Source of the DNA: Alphaproteobacteria bacterium | GTDB taxonomy: Bacteria > Pseudomonadota > Alphaproteobacteria > Rs-D84 | Direction: 5' to 3' | DNA length: 33,798 bases | Assembly (NCBI GenBank): GCA_009783145.1 | Contig: WRHR01000011.1 | Coordinates: 1 to 33,798, forward strand | In this document: positions 7,276 through 15,180 of the stretch, piece by piece | Numbering within the stretch: position 1 is the first letter of the stretch | How the letters are laid out: every line of letters starts with the position of its first letter | Notes under the pieces: generated by a model | Databases searched by the model: none | What the model was told of the DNA's origin: nothing | What the model saw: only the letters and a program-made list of their open reading frames with translations | Program-made: the position numbers and the translations under genes

Positions 7276-7388
7276 AAGATTGATTATAAAACGGCAATAT
7301 CGGGAATACAACCGAATTTGTTTAGCTCAACCGAATGGAGTTTTGAACTTCTAATGTAATCAGTCTTTTTGTCAGGATAGTTTTTATT

Positions 7389-7416
7389 ATGACAAATTAT
7401 CTTTCTATGTTATAAT
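7389..7416 (+). promoter_or_regulatory. Sigma70 promoter of the secreted surface protein
   Basis: ATGACA (7389-7394) and a perfect TATAAT (7411-7416) are spaced by 16 bases, 28 bases upstream of the start at 7444. Confidence 0.7.
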
Positions 7417-7443
7417 GCGCGAAAATAAACAGGAGGGTTTGTT

Positions 7444-9018
7444 ATGAAACGCTTTGCATTCTCAATTTTATTTTTAATGACATTGATTCCAATGGTGGCC
7501 TATGGCGCCGTGACAGGGGTAAAGATGGGCGGCGGCGGTGGCGCGCCAGCGGCAGTGGTAAAAAAGAGCGGAGCATCCCCTGCGATTCCCGCGCGAGCAG
7601 CGACATCGGGTACGGTAAAAGTATCCACCGCCACCGTTAAGGGCGAAACTGGCATCAAATCCAGCGGCACCGGCATGGCTACAGCCAGGGCCGGCGCAAT
7701 AAAGCAAATTTCGAATGATTTGGTCGCAGAGGCTGTAAAGCTGGATCAATTCTTCTCCGATGAAGCGTTTTATATAATTTTGGACGGCATAAGCGGACAG
7801 TTCAGTTTTCAAATGTCGGCCATGGGAAATTTTGGAATAGATTGGGGCGACGGTAACGCCGAGCGAATCGAAAGGTTGAGCACGACTTTGGAAACTTATT
7901 CGCATAAGTATGAAAAGAGCGGAACCTATAAGATCAGATTATCCGGCCTGGCGACTGGATATAGTTCCGACGTAATGACGGCAGCGATAAGTTTTGAAAA
8001 TTCGACAAACAAAAACAAGATGGTTGAAGTTGTCGGCGACATGGGCGCGGTATTTCCGATATTGAGAAGACCCGCTGACGGAACTTTTGGCACCCCGCGG
8101 TTTGTTAAGACATTTTACGGTTGCGCCGGTCTGAATAAAATTCCGAACAATCTGTTTTACGGCCTTAATGGCGCGCCGGTAAGCAGTATGTTCAATAAGA
8201 CATTCTATGGTTGCAACAATCTGACCGGCGAAATTCCGGGCGATTTATTTAGCGGCATCAGAGGCGCACCGGCAGAAGACATGTTTAACAGCACATTCAC
8301 CGGCTGTAAGGTGACTGGTATTGGCGATGGATTGTTTGATGGGATATCCGGCGCGACGCGAAGCGGTATGTTCACCACCACATTCCAAAACTGCACATCG
8401 CTGACCGGTCCTTCGGCGACAAGCGGTGGACAGTTCTTATATGAAAAGTGGCCGGATGCGAATAGCTTTTGTTACTCTGGCGCGACAGGTCTGGAAGATT
8501 ATTGCGCTATCCCGGCAAACTGGGGAGGAAATCCTTCGGCCCCGGAATGCGACCCCATAAGTATCAACCCCATACTATGCCAACCAGGCCATTATGTTCC
8601 GGCGAATACATTATATTGTGCGCCTTGTATTGGGGGTAGCTATTGTCCGGGTGGAAGTTTCGAACCGGAAATGCATCCTGTCGATCGCGGTATAAACTTA
8701 TGCCCGGCGCCTGCTCTGTTCCAATTTTCTCATGCCACCATCTATGACTATCCATCCTATGTTAGTGTCACGGGAACGCCAACCATCGGCTCGAGCACGC
8801 CGATGTCGTCAATAGCAAACTGTTATATGGAGTGCGACAAAAACAAACTGTCCATAACGAACGGCACCATAACAGGCACCTTGTTTGCAACCGCGAAGTG
8901 GGGATTGTCGAATTCCTTTTCTGATAACTACGATTACTGTTATTGGAACGTAGAATGCGATTCGGGTTTCCAGCAACCAATGCAATATGTACCGCTGTGC
9001 CTGCCGACAGACATTTAA
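7444..9018 (+). CDS. Secreted PKD-like / leucine-rich-like repeat surface protein
   Basis: The protein has 524 residues, with AGGAGGG before the ATG and its own promoter. Residues 1-21 are a Sec signal peptide ending VAYGA. A low-complexity Gly/Ala/Thr stretch runs to about residue 85. A PKD-like unit (IDWGDG, YSHKYEKSGTYKIRLSGL) covers about 115-170, then repeats of LxxIPxxLFxGLxGAPxxxMFxxTFxGCxxLTG run to about 330. The C-terminal third is cysteine-rich, with CQPGHYVPANTLYCAPC and GGSYCPGG, as in TNFR-like cysteine-rich surface modules. It is a paralogue of the gene at 333-1886. Likely surface-exposed; the ligand is unknown. Confidence 0.85.
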   Translation: MKRFAFSILFLMTLIPMVAYGAVTGVKMGGGGGAPAAVVKKSGASPAIPARAATSGTVKVSTATVKGETGIKSSGTGMATARAGAIKQISNDLVAEAVKLDQFFSDEAFYIILDGISGQFSFQMSAMGNFGIDWGDGNAERIERLSTTLETYSHKYEKSGTYKIRLSGLATGYSSDVMTAAISFENSTNKNKMVEVVGDMGAVFPILRRPADGTFGTPRFVKTFYGCAGLNKIPNNLFYGLNGAPVSSMFNKTFYGCNNLTGEIPGDLFSGIRGAPAEDMFNSTFTGCKVTGIGDGLFDGISGATRSGMFTTTFQNCTSLTGPSATSGGQFLYEKWPDANSFCYSGATGLEDYCAIPANWGGNPSAPECDPISINPILCQPGHYVPANTLYCAPCIGGSYCPGGSFEPEMHPVDRGINLCPAPALFQFSHATIYDYPSYVSVTGTPTIGSSTPMSSIANCYMECDKNKLSITNGTITGTLFATAKWGLSNSFSDNYDYCYWNVECDSGFQQPMQYVPLCLPTDI

Positions 9019-9044
9019 ATTTTGCCGCTTTATCTCTCCGACTT

Positions 9045-9074
9045 AAAACCCCGGGCGCAAGCCCGGGGTTTTTT
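9045..9074 (+). terminator. Strong intrinsic terminator
   Basis: A 12-bp stem of AAAACCCCGGGC and GCCCGGGGTTTT around GCAA is followed by a T run. It ends the surface-protein transcript. Confidence 0.9.
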
Positions 9075-9083
9075 ATAAAATAA

Positions 9084-9124
9084 GGCTCGACTGGCGATAA
9101 GGGTATCTTCTTGTCAGTCGGACC
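9084..9124. repeat. GGCTCGACTG hairpin, short form of the 23605-23784 element
   Basis: GGCTCGACTG pairs with CAGTCGGACC. The internal GGGTATCTT and CTTGTCAGT blocks match the two ends of the element at 23605-23784. Both copies are preceded by TAA. Confidence 0.7.
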
Positions 9125-9160
9125 TTTTGAATCCTGCGGGATTTTTTTGCGTTGCATAGT

Positions 9161-9194
9161 CTTGTAGGGGCGAATGATTATTCGCCCTTACAAG
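9161..9194. repeat. TGTAGGGGCG palindrome
   Basis: A 34-bp near-perfect palindrome runs from CTTGTAGGGGCGAAT to ATTCGCCCTTACAAG. It belongs to the family seen at 4127-4175 and 20915-20941. Confidence 0.8.
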
Positions 9195-9202
9195 TTATAT
9201 TC

Positions 9203-9314
9203 ACTGGATTGCTTCGCTTCGCTCGCAATGACAATTTGGTGTTTGTTTCAAGCCTATGTGCTTCAAACAAACTCTCCCTTGTCATTGCGAGCCCGCAGGG
9301 CGCGGCAATCCAGT
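9203..9314. repeat. CATTGCGAG element, copy 2 (112 bp)
   Basis: Bounded by ACTGGATTGC and GCAATCCAGT, with CAATGACAATTTGG in the left inner arm and TTGTCATTGCGAG in the right. It lies in the same orientation as copy 3, and the two bracket gap. Confidence 0.9.
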
Positions 9315-9380
9315 AAAAAATTGGCGAAGCCGGGCGATTTTTTCTTGGGAAAAATAGCCTGTGAGTTTTTGTGCGGTCTG

Positions 9381-9389
9381 TGATAAAAT
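9381..9389 (+). promoter_or_regulatory. Putative extended -10 promoter of gap
   Basis: TGA directly before TAAAAT (9384-9389) fits an extended -10, 25 bases upstream of the gap start. The -35 region is poor. Confidence 0.4.
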
Positions 9390-9413
9390 GATTACATTAA
9401 AAAGGAGATGTTT

Positions 9414-10424
9414 ATGTCAAAGAAAACACGCATAGCGATCAACGGATTCGGCCGCATAGGGCGCCTGGTGTTGCGTGCCGCGATTGAATCCAAACGCGAC
9501 GATCTGGAATTCGTCGCAATCAACGATTTGATGCCCTTGGACCAGTCGGCGTTTCTGCTGGAGTACGATTCGGTTCATGGTCGAATGTCCGCGCCGGTTG
9601 ATACGGACGGCAATGTTATCAAAGTCGGCGGGCACAATATTACGGTATTGTCGGAAAAAGATCCGGCGTCGTTACCTTGGAAAGAATTGGATATAGATAT
9701 AGTCATGGAATGCACGGGCGTTTTCACGTCCGCTTCAAGCGCGCGCGTGCATCTGGACGCCGGCGCAAAGCGCGTCCTGGTTTCGGCACCATCCGACGGC
9801 GCGGATGCGACCATCGTTTTCGGAGTGAATGAAAAAACGCTGACCAAAAATATGAAAATCGTTTCATGCGGGTCTTGCACTACGAATTGCCTGGCGCCGG
9901 TCGCGCATGTCCTGGACGAAGCGTTCGGAATAATATCGGGGTGGATGACAACGGTTCATGCTTATACTGGCGACCAGCAGCTGCTGGATAAAAATCATAA
10001 AGACCCGCGCCGCGCGCGCGCTGCCGCGATGTCCATCATTCCGACCAGCACTGGCGCGGCCAAGGCAATCGGCCTGGTGCTGCCGAATTTGGCGGGAAAG
10101 CTGAACGGCACCGCAATCCGAGTCCCCGTGCCGGACGTATCGGTTGTCGAATTAATAGTTAACCTTAACAAGCCCGCGACCGAAGCATCGGCAAATGCCG
10201 CGCTGCTGGCCGCAAGCAAAGGCAAGCTGGCTGGCATTCTGGGATACAATGAAAAACCTCTGGTATCCGTAGACTTTACGCATGACGCGCGCAGTTCTAT
10301 CTTTGACGCGACGCAGACAAAGATGATTGGCGACAAGCTGCTGCATATTACCAGCTGGTATGATAATGAGTGGGGATTTTCAAATCGTATGTGTGATGTC
10401 GCAAACGAGGTGGGGAAATTATAA
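9414..10424 (+). CDS. gap: Glyceraldehyde-3-phosphate dehydrogenase, type I
   Basis: This NAD(P)-dependent glycolytic enzyme converts glyceraldehyde-3-phosphate and phosphate to 1,3-bisphosphoglycerate in the cytosol. The product has 336 residues, the usual length. The Rossmann motif INGFGRIGR is at residues 9-17. The catalytic cysteine is C155 in SCTTNC, with the partner histidine in TTVHAYTGDQ. The C-terminal SWYDNEWGFSNRM signature is present. ATG at 9414 is preferred over ATG at 9408, since AAAGGAG at 9401-9407 abuts the latter. It is monocistronic, bracketed by two CATTGCGAG elements, and ends at a shared terminator. Confidence 0.97.
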   Translation: MSKKTRIAINGFGRIGRLVLRAAIESKRDDLEFVAINDLMPLDQSAFLLEYDSVHGRMSAPVDTDGNVIKVGGHNITVLSEKDPASLPWKELDIDIVMECTGVFTSASSARVHLDAGAKRVLVSAPSDGADATIVFGVNEKTLTKNMKIVSCGSCTTNCLAPVAHVLDEAFGIISGWMTTVHAYTGDQQLLDKNHKDPRRARAAAMSIIPTSTGAAKAIGLVLPNLAGKLNGTAIRVPVPDVSVVELIVNLNKPATEASANAALLAASKGKLAGILGYNEKPLVSVDFTHDARSSIFDATQTKMIGDKLLHITSWYDNEWGFSNRMCDVANEVGKL

Positions 10425-10436
10425 TGTATTTTTTTG

Positions 10437-10551
10437 CTGGATTGCCGCGCCCTTCGGGCTCGCAATGACAAATCGGTATTTGTTTTAGGTTATATGCTTT
10501 AAGCAAACTATCCATTGTCATTGCGAGGAGTGTAACGACGAAGCAATCCAG
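10437..10551. repeat. CATTGCGAG element, copy 3 (115 bp)
   Basis: Bounded by CTGGATTGC and GCAATCCAG, with inner CGCAATGACA and TTGTCATTGCG. The centre keeps the GGTATTTGTTTTAGG core of the family. It is directly downstream of gap. Confidence 0.9.
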
Positions 10552-10560
10552 GTAATAATA

Positions 10561-10585
10561 AAAATCCGCCGAATGGCGGATTTTA
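10561..10585. terminator. Bidirectional intrinsic terminator
   Basis: AAAATCCGCC and GGCGGATTTT form a 10-bp stem around GAAT, with T-rich flanks on both strands. It is shared by gap and the convergent gene ending at 10583. Confidence 0.85.
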
Positions 10586-11422
10586 TTTTAGTTTTTTCTT
10601 TGTGTCGTTGGTTTTTTCTTCCCGCTGCAATTTCTTTTTTTCAAGCTCGCCCCACATATGCTCCGGGGTTTCCATCCAACGCCTTAGCATCTGCGGATTG
10701 TTCGCATAGGTCATCAGCTTTATAGTTTGCATTACGGCAATCTGCTTTTCTTTTGTGGATGTATCGGGTTCTGCCAGCAGGAAAGCTTTCGCTTCCGTGA
10801 AAGCCGTTTGCAACTCGATTTCTTTAAAAGCTTTTAATTTATCCGGAGTTGAATTTTCCAGAACTTCTTCTTCAACGAAATTTTCTATGGCTGTCGGAAC
10901 GCACAGAGTATTCATCATGTATTTTTGACGCAGCCGTTTTGCGTGCATCCAGTTTTTCGCGACGCCGGCGCGAACCCTTCTTGGCTGAGTGGGTTTGCGC
11001 CCCGGGCCCATCATTCCCCAATAGCCCGCGCCCATGCCGACGCCTGATAGCATGATGGCGCAATGCTGCGTGTCCGTTATGCTTTCATCCACCAAGTCGC
11101 CGATATATTTCGCGGTGAATTTCGCGGAATATTTTTTGAATTCGGGGCTTTCCCTGAACATTTCTACAATTTTATCTTCGTCGATCGAGTCGCCAGTGTC
11201 ATTAGGAATGCTCATGATGTAATTATGCAGTGCCAGTTTGTATCCGTAGTCATATTTATAACTTGCGCCGATGTTTTGGATTGCTTTGAATTTGGCCCTT
11301 ATTTCCGGGTCGTCATATAAGCGCGTGGTCAATTCATCCGCGAACCATTCGCTTCCGGCGGTCGCCGCGATAAAAACGATTTCTTCCGGTTGGGAGATTT
11401 CATAGTTTTGAACTTCGTTCAT
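10583..11422 (-). CDS. Unknown cytosolic protein
   Basis: The protein has 279 residues, AGAGGA before the ATG, and a near-consensus promoter. I do not recognise the family. The sequence is mostly helical and charged. Near the middle there is a glycine-rich LSGVGMGAGYWGMMGPGRKP patch followed by a basic stretch (RRVRAGVAKNWMHAKRLRQKY), and the C terminus is lysine-rich (EKKKLQREEKTNDTKKKLK). No signal peptide is present. It is divergent from the GNAT-like gene at 11530, and the two promoters are nine bases apart. Confidence 0.75.
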   Translation of the reverse strand: MNEVQNYEISQPEEIVFIAATAGSEWFADELTTRLYDDPEIRAKFKAIQNIGASYKYDYGYKLALHNYIMSIPNDTGDSIDEDKIVEMFRESPEFKKYSAKFTAKYIGDLVDESITDTQHCAIMLSGVGMGAGYWGMMGPGRKPTQPRRVRAGVAKNWMHAKRLRQKYMMNTLCVPTAIENFVEEEVLENSTPDKLKAFKEIELQTAFTEAKAFLLAEPDTSTKEKQIAVMQTIKLMTYANNPQMLRRWMETPEHMWGELEKKKLQREEKTNDTKKKLK

Positions 11423-11445
11423 GTTTTTTCCTCTTGGTTGGGAGA

Positions 11446-11473
11446 ATTATAGAATAAACAGAGGTTTTGTCAA
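11446..11473 (-). promoter_or_regulatory. Sigma70 promoter, leftward
   Basis: On the minus strand TTGACA (11473-11468) and TATAAT (11451-11446) have a 16-base spacer. Both hexamers are perfect. It drives the gene at 10583-11422. Confidence 0.85.
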
Positions 11474-11481
11474 TGATATAT

Positions 11482-11510
11482 TTGACAATAGCGCAATCAT
11501 TGTCCATAAT
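11482..11510 (+). promoter_or_regulatory. Sigma70 promoter, rightward
   Basis: TTGACA (11482-11487) and CATAAT (11505-11510) have a 17-base spacer. It lies back to back with the leftward promoter. Confidence 0.8.
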
Positions 11511-11529
11511 CTACGAAAGGCAAAAAAAT

Positions 11530-12120
11530 ATGACTAAACCCAAATTTATAATATTGGACAATAGTTTTCCGGTAAAATTCCATCAGGAAATGGTCGCATA
11601 TGCAACCAACCCTAATGATTTTGAAGTTATTGCCGACGGCGATCCCGCGCGATTCGGGACGATAGAGGCGCTGAACGCGTGGCTGCTGAAAGGGCGTACT
11701 TGCTTTACCTTGACCGATGCCGGGCAGTCGCGTCTGCTCGGATTATATTGGTTTGGGAAGTTGGAAATGCCGGGCGTAAATGAAATGCAGTATGACGCGC
11801 CTTTGAATCCCGCTAAGTATCAGCATACATATTCTTTGCGCCTGTATGCGCCGCTGCGCGGCACCGGCCAGGGTCGCGAAATATTTGCCGAAATCCTGCG
11901 GCGATATATGAACGGCTCGCATTATGACAACACCGGACTTTGGGGTTCTACCCAGCATGCGGGCACTATAAAAGTATCGGAGAATGTCGGGATGCATCAG
12001 ATGACGACGCCGAAAATCGATGCTAGATTTCGCTCTAATCCCATGGATAACCCGCGGGTTGTCATAGGCGGAACGGACGGGGAAGTTAGGGCCGCGCTGA
12101 AAAAATATCTCGGACGTTAA
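11530..12120 (+). CDS. GNAT-like acetyltransferase, tentative
   Basis: The protein has 196 residues from ATG at 11530. The frame is open to a TTG at 11467, but that lies inside the promoter region. The stretch YSLRLYAPLRGTGQGREIF fits the acetyl-CoA-binding strand and loop of GNAT folds (R/Q-x-x-G-x-G), followed by a helix. The tail is basic. The substrate is unknown, and the rest of the protein is not close to any family I know, so the GNAT assignment is inference from one motif. It is monocistronic, with a strong promoter and terminator. Confidence 0.6.
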   Translation: MTKPKFIILDNSFPVKFHQEMVAYATNPNDFEVIADGDPARFGTIEALNAWLLKGRTCFTLTDAGQSRLLGLYWFGKLEMPGVNEMQYDAPLNPAKYQHTYSLRLYAPLRGTGQGREIFAEILRRYMNGSHYDNTGLWGSTQHAGTIKVSENVGMHQMTTPKIDARFRSNPMDNPRVVIGGTDGEVRAALKKYLGR

Positions 12121-12123
12121 AAT

Positions 12124-12149
12124 AAAAACCCGCTTTCGCGGGTTTTTTA
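12124..12149. terminator. Bidirectional intrinsic terminator
   Basis: AAAAACCCGC and GCGGGTTTTT form a stem around TTTC. It is shared by the GNAT-like gene and the convergent lipoprotein gene, whose stop codon lies in it. Confidence 0.9.
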
Positions 12150-12443
12150 TTCTTCGATTATCTCTTTAACTTCGGTTATGGTTTCTTTGATTTCGGTTTT
12201 CTTCGCATTGTATGCGTCGACGCTGGTCTCCTTGGAGGCCTGCACGCTGGTCTTTACCGAATCTTTCGTCTGCTGTATGTTGGCTTTCACGGCTTCCTTG
12301 GTCTGCTTTATGTTATCCTTGGTCTGCGCCGCTGTTTCGTTCGCCAACTGCTTTTGCTGCGCCGCCGTCGCTTTGGATTCTTCCTTTGTGCTGGCGCAGG
12401 CACTCAGGCCCATAACAGCGGCGATAATTAAGAGTTTCTTCAT
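12147..12443 (-). CDS. Small helical lipoprotein
   Basis: The protein has 98 residues. The signal peptide ends in the lipobox LSAC (C16), so the mature protein is lipid-anchored. The rest is a continuous amphipathic helix with repeated QTKDNIKQTKEAVKA-like 11-residue units, rich in Lys, Thr and Gln, ending in EVKEIIEE. It resembles Lpp-type or apolipoprotein-like periplasmic helical lipoproteins, but the C-terminal lysine used by Lpp to bind peptidoglycan is absent. AAGGAAGGA precedes the start, with a promoter at 12472-12499. Confidence 0.8.
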   Translation of the reverse strand: MKKLLIIAAVMGLSACASTKEESKATAAQQKQLANETAAQTKDNIKQTKEAVKANIQQTKDSVKTSVQASKETSVDAYNAKKTEIKETITEVKEIIEE

Positions 12444-12471
12444 GGGTTCCTTCCTTTTTTAGAACTTTTCA

Positions 12472-12499
12472 ATTATATCATATTTTTTCTTACAAGCAA
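12472..12499 (-). promoter_or_regulatory. Sigma70 promoter of the lipoprotein gene
   Basis: On the minus strand TTGCTT (12499-12494) and a perfect TATAAT (12477-12472) have a 16-base spacer. It begins directly at the stop of the upstream hydrolase gene. Confidence 0.65.
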
Positions 12500-13153
12500 T
12501 TATTTGAAAAAGCGATTGTTTTCTTTCAGCCAGGCGATTGTAGTTTCCGGCCCATGCCCATGGATTACCAAGGTGTTGTCCGGCAGGTTCATGTTGTAAA
12601 TTTCGGCGATGGATTTTTTAAGCTCCGCGTGGCTCGCGCCCGGCAAGTCGTACCGTCCGACGCAGTCTTGGAACAACGTGTCGCCGAACAGCAAGGTTTT
12701 CTCCGTCGGGAAATAAAAGACCAGGCCTCCGCCGCTGTGTCCCGGCGACGCGATGATTGTCATATTTAGTCCCGGCAGGATTTCGGTTTTGCCCGGCGCC
12801 AGGTCCCGCAGTTTGGAAATATCTGTGACGCGCGGCAAGCCCGAGTAATCCAGCAGGTCGCTGAACTTATCCATCTGTATCAGGTCATGGTCGCGGCGAT
12901 TCACGAACCAAGGCACGCCGAGTTCAGGCGCCGCGGAAATATGATCCGGATGTCCGTGAGTGCAATAAACCGCGCACAAATTCAGCCCGCGCGTCCGCAA
13001 TAGTTTGTCCCAGTCTTCGGCGCGCCCCCAGGGGTCTATGATCACCGCACTTCGCTGCTGCGCAGCTTCGTGCGGCAGGCGGCCCGATTCTGAAATCAGC
13101 ACGGAGTTAGTGAATTCCGGCGCCATGTGGATAATTTCAAATTTTGGATTCAT
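12500..13153 (-). CDS. Metallo-beta-lactamase-fold hydrolase (glyoxalase II-like)
   Basis: The protein has 217 residues. The zinc-binding motif THGHPDH (HxHxDH) lies at about residues 66-71. Further ligands are SPGHSGG (about 138), FGDTLF (about 157) and VIHGHGPET near the end. The compact form without a C-terminal helical domain suits the YcbL-type glyoxalase II-like hydrolases of thioesters; the true substrate is unknown. It is cytosolic. A 31-bp hairpin is translated in frame near residue 30 (LPHEAAQQRSAV). The ribosome site is weak, and a heptamer array sits 12 bases upstream of the start. Confidence 0.85.
   Translation of the reverse strand: MNPKFEIIHMAPEFTNSVLISESGRLPHEAAQQRSAVIIDPWGRAEDWDKLLRTRGLNLCAVYCTHGHPDHISAAPELGVPWFVNRRDHDLIQMDKFSDLLDYSGLPRVTDISKLRDLAPGKTEILPGLNMTIIASPGHSGGGLVFYFPTEKTLLFGDTLFQDCVGRYDLPGASHAELKKSIAEIYNMNLPDNTLVIHGHGPETTIAWLKENNRFFK
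13045..13075. repeat. Small palindrome in the hydrolase gene
   Basis: CCGCAC and GTGCGG enclose GCTGCGCAGC, so the 31 bases fold on themselves. It is translated as LPHEAAQQRSAV, a loop before the first conserved strand. Only one copy is seen in the window. Confidence 0.45.
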
Positions 13154-13164
13154 GGTTTTCTTTT

Positions 13165-13310
13165 AGGTAGGAAGTAGGAGGTAGGAGGTAGGAGGTAGGA
13201 GGTAATTGTCCACTATAAATGACAATATATTTTATGTTTATCATTCTAATGTACTAAGAATGATAAAGATAATTTATCACTTCCTACTTCCTACCTCCTA
13301 CTTCCTACTT
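13165..13310. repeat. Paired 7-base tandem repeat (GGTAGGA type) between ftsH and the hydrolase gene
   Basis: Arm 1 (13165-13204) has about five GGTAGGA/GAAGTAG units. Arm 2 (13280-13310) is the complement. The 75-base middle holds two smaller palindromes, TGTCCACTATAAATGACA and one with CATTCTA and TAGAATG-like halves. Arm 2 encodes the last residues GSRR and the TAG stop of ftsH. Confidence 0.93.
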
Positions 13311-15180
13311 TTTTCTTCCCCAGCACGATTTCTTCAATCTCTTCGCGCGTGAGTGTTTCGCGCTTCAGCAATTCGTCGGCCAGCCGCTTGACGACCCTGC
13401 GCCCGCGAGACAATATTTTCGACGCGTCGTCGTGAGCGGCGTTCATCCAAGATTTTACTTCCGCGTCGACCGCTTCGGCCGTTTTCTCGGACGCGTTCTC
13501 CAATGCCGCGCGCATTCCGAAAGCCATCACTTGGTTGATCGCCGGCAACCCGATTTTCCGCGACAATCCCGCGACCGTAATCGCATAGCGCGTCAGCCTT
13601 GTCGCGGCCGCGATGTCGCCTTCGGCGCCAGTCGTGATTTTATCCGCGCCGAAAAATATTTCTTCGGCCGCGCGCCCCGCCATCAGTATCGCCAGTTTTG
13701 CTCGGACTTCCGCGACCGTCAGCGAAACCTTGTCGTCGATCGGCAAGTGCTGTACCATGCCCAAAGACCTGCCGCGCGGGATGATCGTCGCCTTGTGTAT
13801 CGGATCCGTAAGGTCCCGGTAATGCACGCTGACAAAGGCGTGCCCAGCTTCGTGATATGCGGTGAGGCGTATGTCCTCGGCGCGCATCTTGCGGTTTTTC
13901 CGCGGCCCCATCAGTGTTTTGTCGCGCGCTTCTTCAAGGTCTTCCTTTGCGATTTCTTTGCGATTCGCGCCGGCCGCATGCAGCGCCGCTTCGTTCAAAA
14001 GGTTTTCCAAGTCCGCGCCGGAAAAGCCGGTCGTGCCGCGCGCGATGTCCTGCAGGTTCACAGCTTTAGCGATTTTCATTTTTTTTGCGTAAAGGTTCAG
14101 AATTTCGCGGCGCCCGGCCAGATCGGGCAGCTCGATATAAACCTGCCGGTCAAAGCGCCCGGGGCGCAGCAGAGCGGTATCCAGCATATCCGGCCGGTTC
14201 GTCGCGCCGATTACTATAATCCCGTTGTCGTTCTGAAACCCGTCCATTTCTATCAGCAATTGGTTCAGGGTCTGCTCGCGGTCCTGGTCGTTGAAGCTGT
14301 GTTGGCTGCGGCGCTGGCCGATCGCGTCGATTTCGTCTATGAACAGGATGCAGGGCGCATTGCGCTTCGCCATTTCGAAGATTTCTTTGATTTTCGCAAC
14401 CCCCAGCCCGACGATAATCCCGGAAAAGTCGCTGCCGGATGTGGCGAAGAACGGCACGTTCGCCTCGCCCGCGATCGCGCGGGCGAGTAAGGTTTTGCCC
14501 GTGCCGGGCTCACCCGAAAGCAATATTCCGCGCGGCACGCGCGCGCCCAAGTCCTGGAATTTTTTCGGATTTTTCAGGAAGTCCACAATCTCCATCACTT
14601 CCTTTTTTTCCGATTCGATTCCGGCGACGTCGGCGAAAGTAGTCTTGGTTTTTCCGGTCGTGATTTTAGTCGGATTGTATTGCGAAATGCGCCCCAAGCC
14701 GCCTGCGCCCGCACCGCGGATTCCGCGGAATATCCACCAGATGAACAGGATTCCCATCAAAATCGGAACCCAAGTGCCCAAGTGATCCGTCCAGGATTTG
14801 GAGTTATCGATCTTCACAGCCGCGCCGCTGGCGGCGATTTTGCTCAGCAGTTCCGGGTCGTACGCGATGGTGGCCTTGTACTTGGCGCCGTCCGACAGCG
14901 TGCCGGTCGCGGTGTTGCCCTGAATTTCCATGGTGGATATCTGCTTGTTTTCCGTTGCATCCAGGATGCCTGAGAAAGAAAGTTCGACCACCGGGGCGCC
15001 CGCCTCGGCGCTTTGCGGATTGTCCGCCCTTTGATAGAATGCGCGGCCGACGATGAACGCCAGCATAATCAGGAAGACGATAAGATAGCCCAGCGATCCG
15101 TCGCGCCGCTTTTTCGTTACGGCCTCCTTCGTCTGCTCGATCGATTTATCAATTTTTTCTTTTATTTTTTGCTTCTGCAT
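13291..15180 (-). CDS. ftsH: ATP-dependent zinc metalloprotease FtsH
   Basis: FtsH is a membrane-bound AAA+ protease that degrades misfolded membrane proteins and regulators. The product has 629 residues, a normal length. A first membrane segment is at about 31-46 (GYLIVFLIMLAFIVG) and a second at about 120-136, enclosing a periplasmic domain. Walker A GEPGTGKT is at 223-230, Walker B FIDEID follows, then the SRH region. The zinc site HEAGH is at 443-447, with a downstream GAEGDIAAA segment. Its start overlaps the end of tilS by 32 bases, the usual tilS-ftsH order. The last four residues and the stop are built from heptamer repeat. Confidence 0.97.
   Translation of the reverse strand: MQKQKIKEKIDKSIEQTKEAVTKKRRDGSLGYLIVFLIMLAFIVGRAFYQRADNPQSAEAGAPVVELSFSGILDATENKQISTMEIQGNTATGTLSDGAKYKATIAYDPELLSKIAASGAAVKIDNSKSWTDHLGTWVPILMGILFIWWIFRGIRGAGAGGLGRISQYNPTKITTGKTKTTFADVAGIESEKKEVMEIVDFLKNPKKFQDLGARVPRGILLSGEPGTGKTLLARAIAGEANVPFFATSGSDFSGIIVGLGVAKIKEIFEMAKRNAPCILFIDEIDAIGQRRSQHSFNDQDREQTLNQLLIEMDGFQNDNGIIVIGATNRPDMLDTALLRPGRFDRQVYIELPDLAGRREILNLYAKKMKIAKAVNLQDIARGTTGFSGADLENLLNEAALHAAGANRKEIAKEDLEEARDKTLMGPRKNRKMRAEDIRLTAYHEAGHAFVSVHYRDLTDPIHKATIIPRGRSLGMVQHLPIDDKVSLTVAEVRAKLAILMAGRAAEEIFFGADKITTGAEGDIAAATRLTRYAITVAGLSRKIGLPAINQVMAFGMRAALENASEKTAEAVDAEVKSWMNAAHDDASKILSRGRRVVKRLADELLKRETLTREEIEEIVLGKKKVGSRR

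Larger units (their letters stand above)
9019..9413. other. 395-bp gene-free gap packed with repeats
   Basis: This gap contains no credible gene. In order it holds the terminator (9045-9074), a GGCTCGACTG hairpin (9084-9124), a weak hairpin with a T run (about 9129-9147), a TGTAGGGGCG palindrome (9161-9194), a CATTGCGAG element (9203-9314) and the promoter of gap. Confidence 0.8.

Noticed and set aside
13432-14490. Long plus-strand open frame antisense to ftsH
   Set aside because: FtsH on the other strand is unmistakable. The antisense product is Arg/His-rich with no family features.
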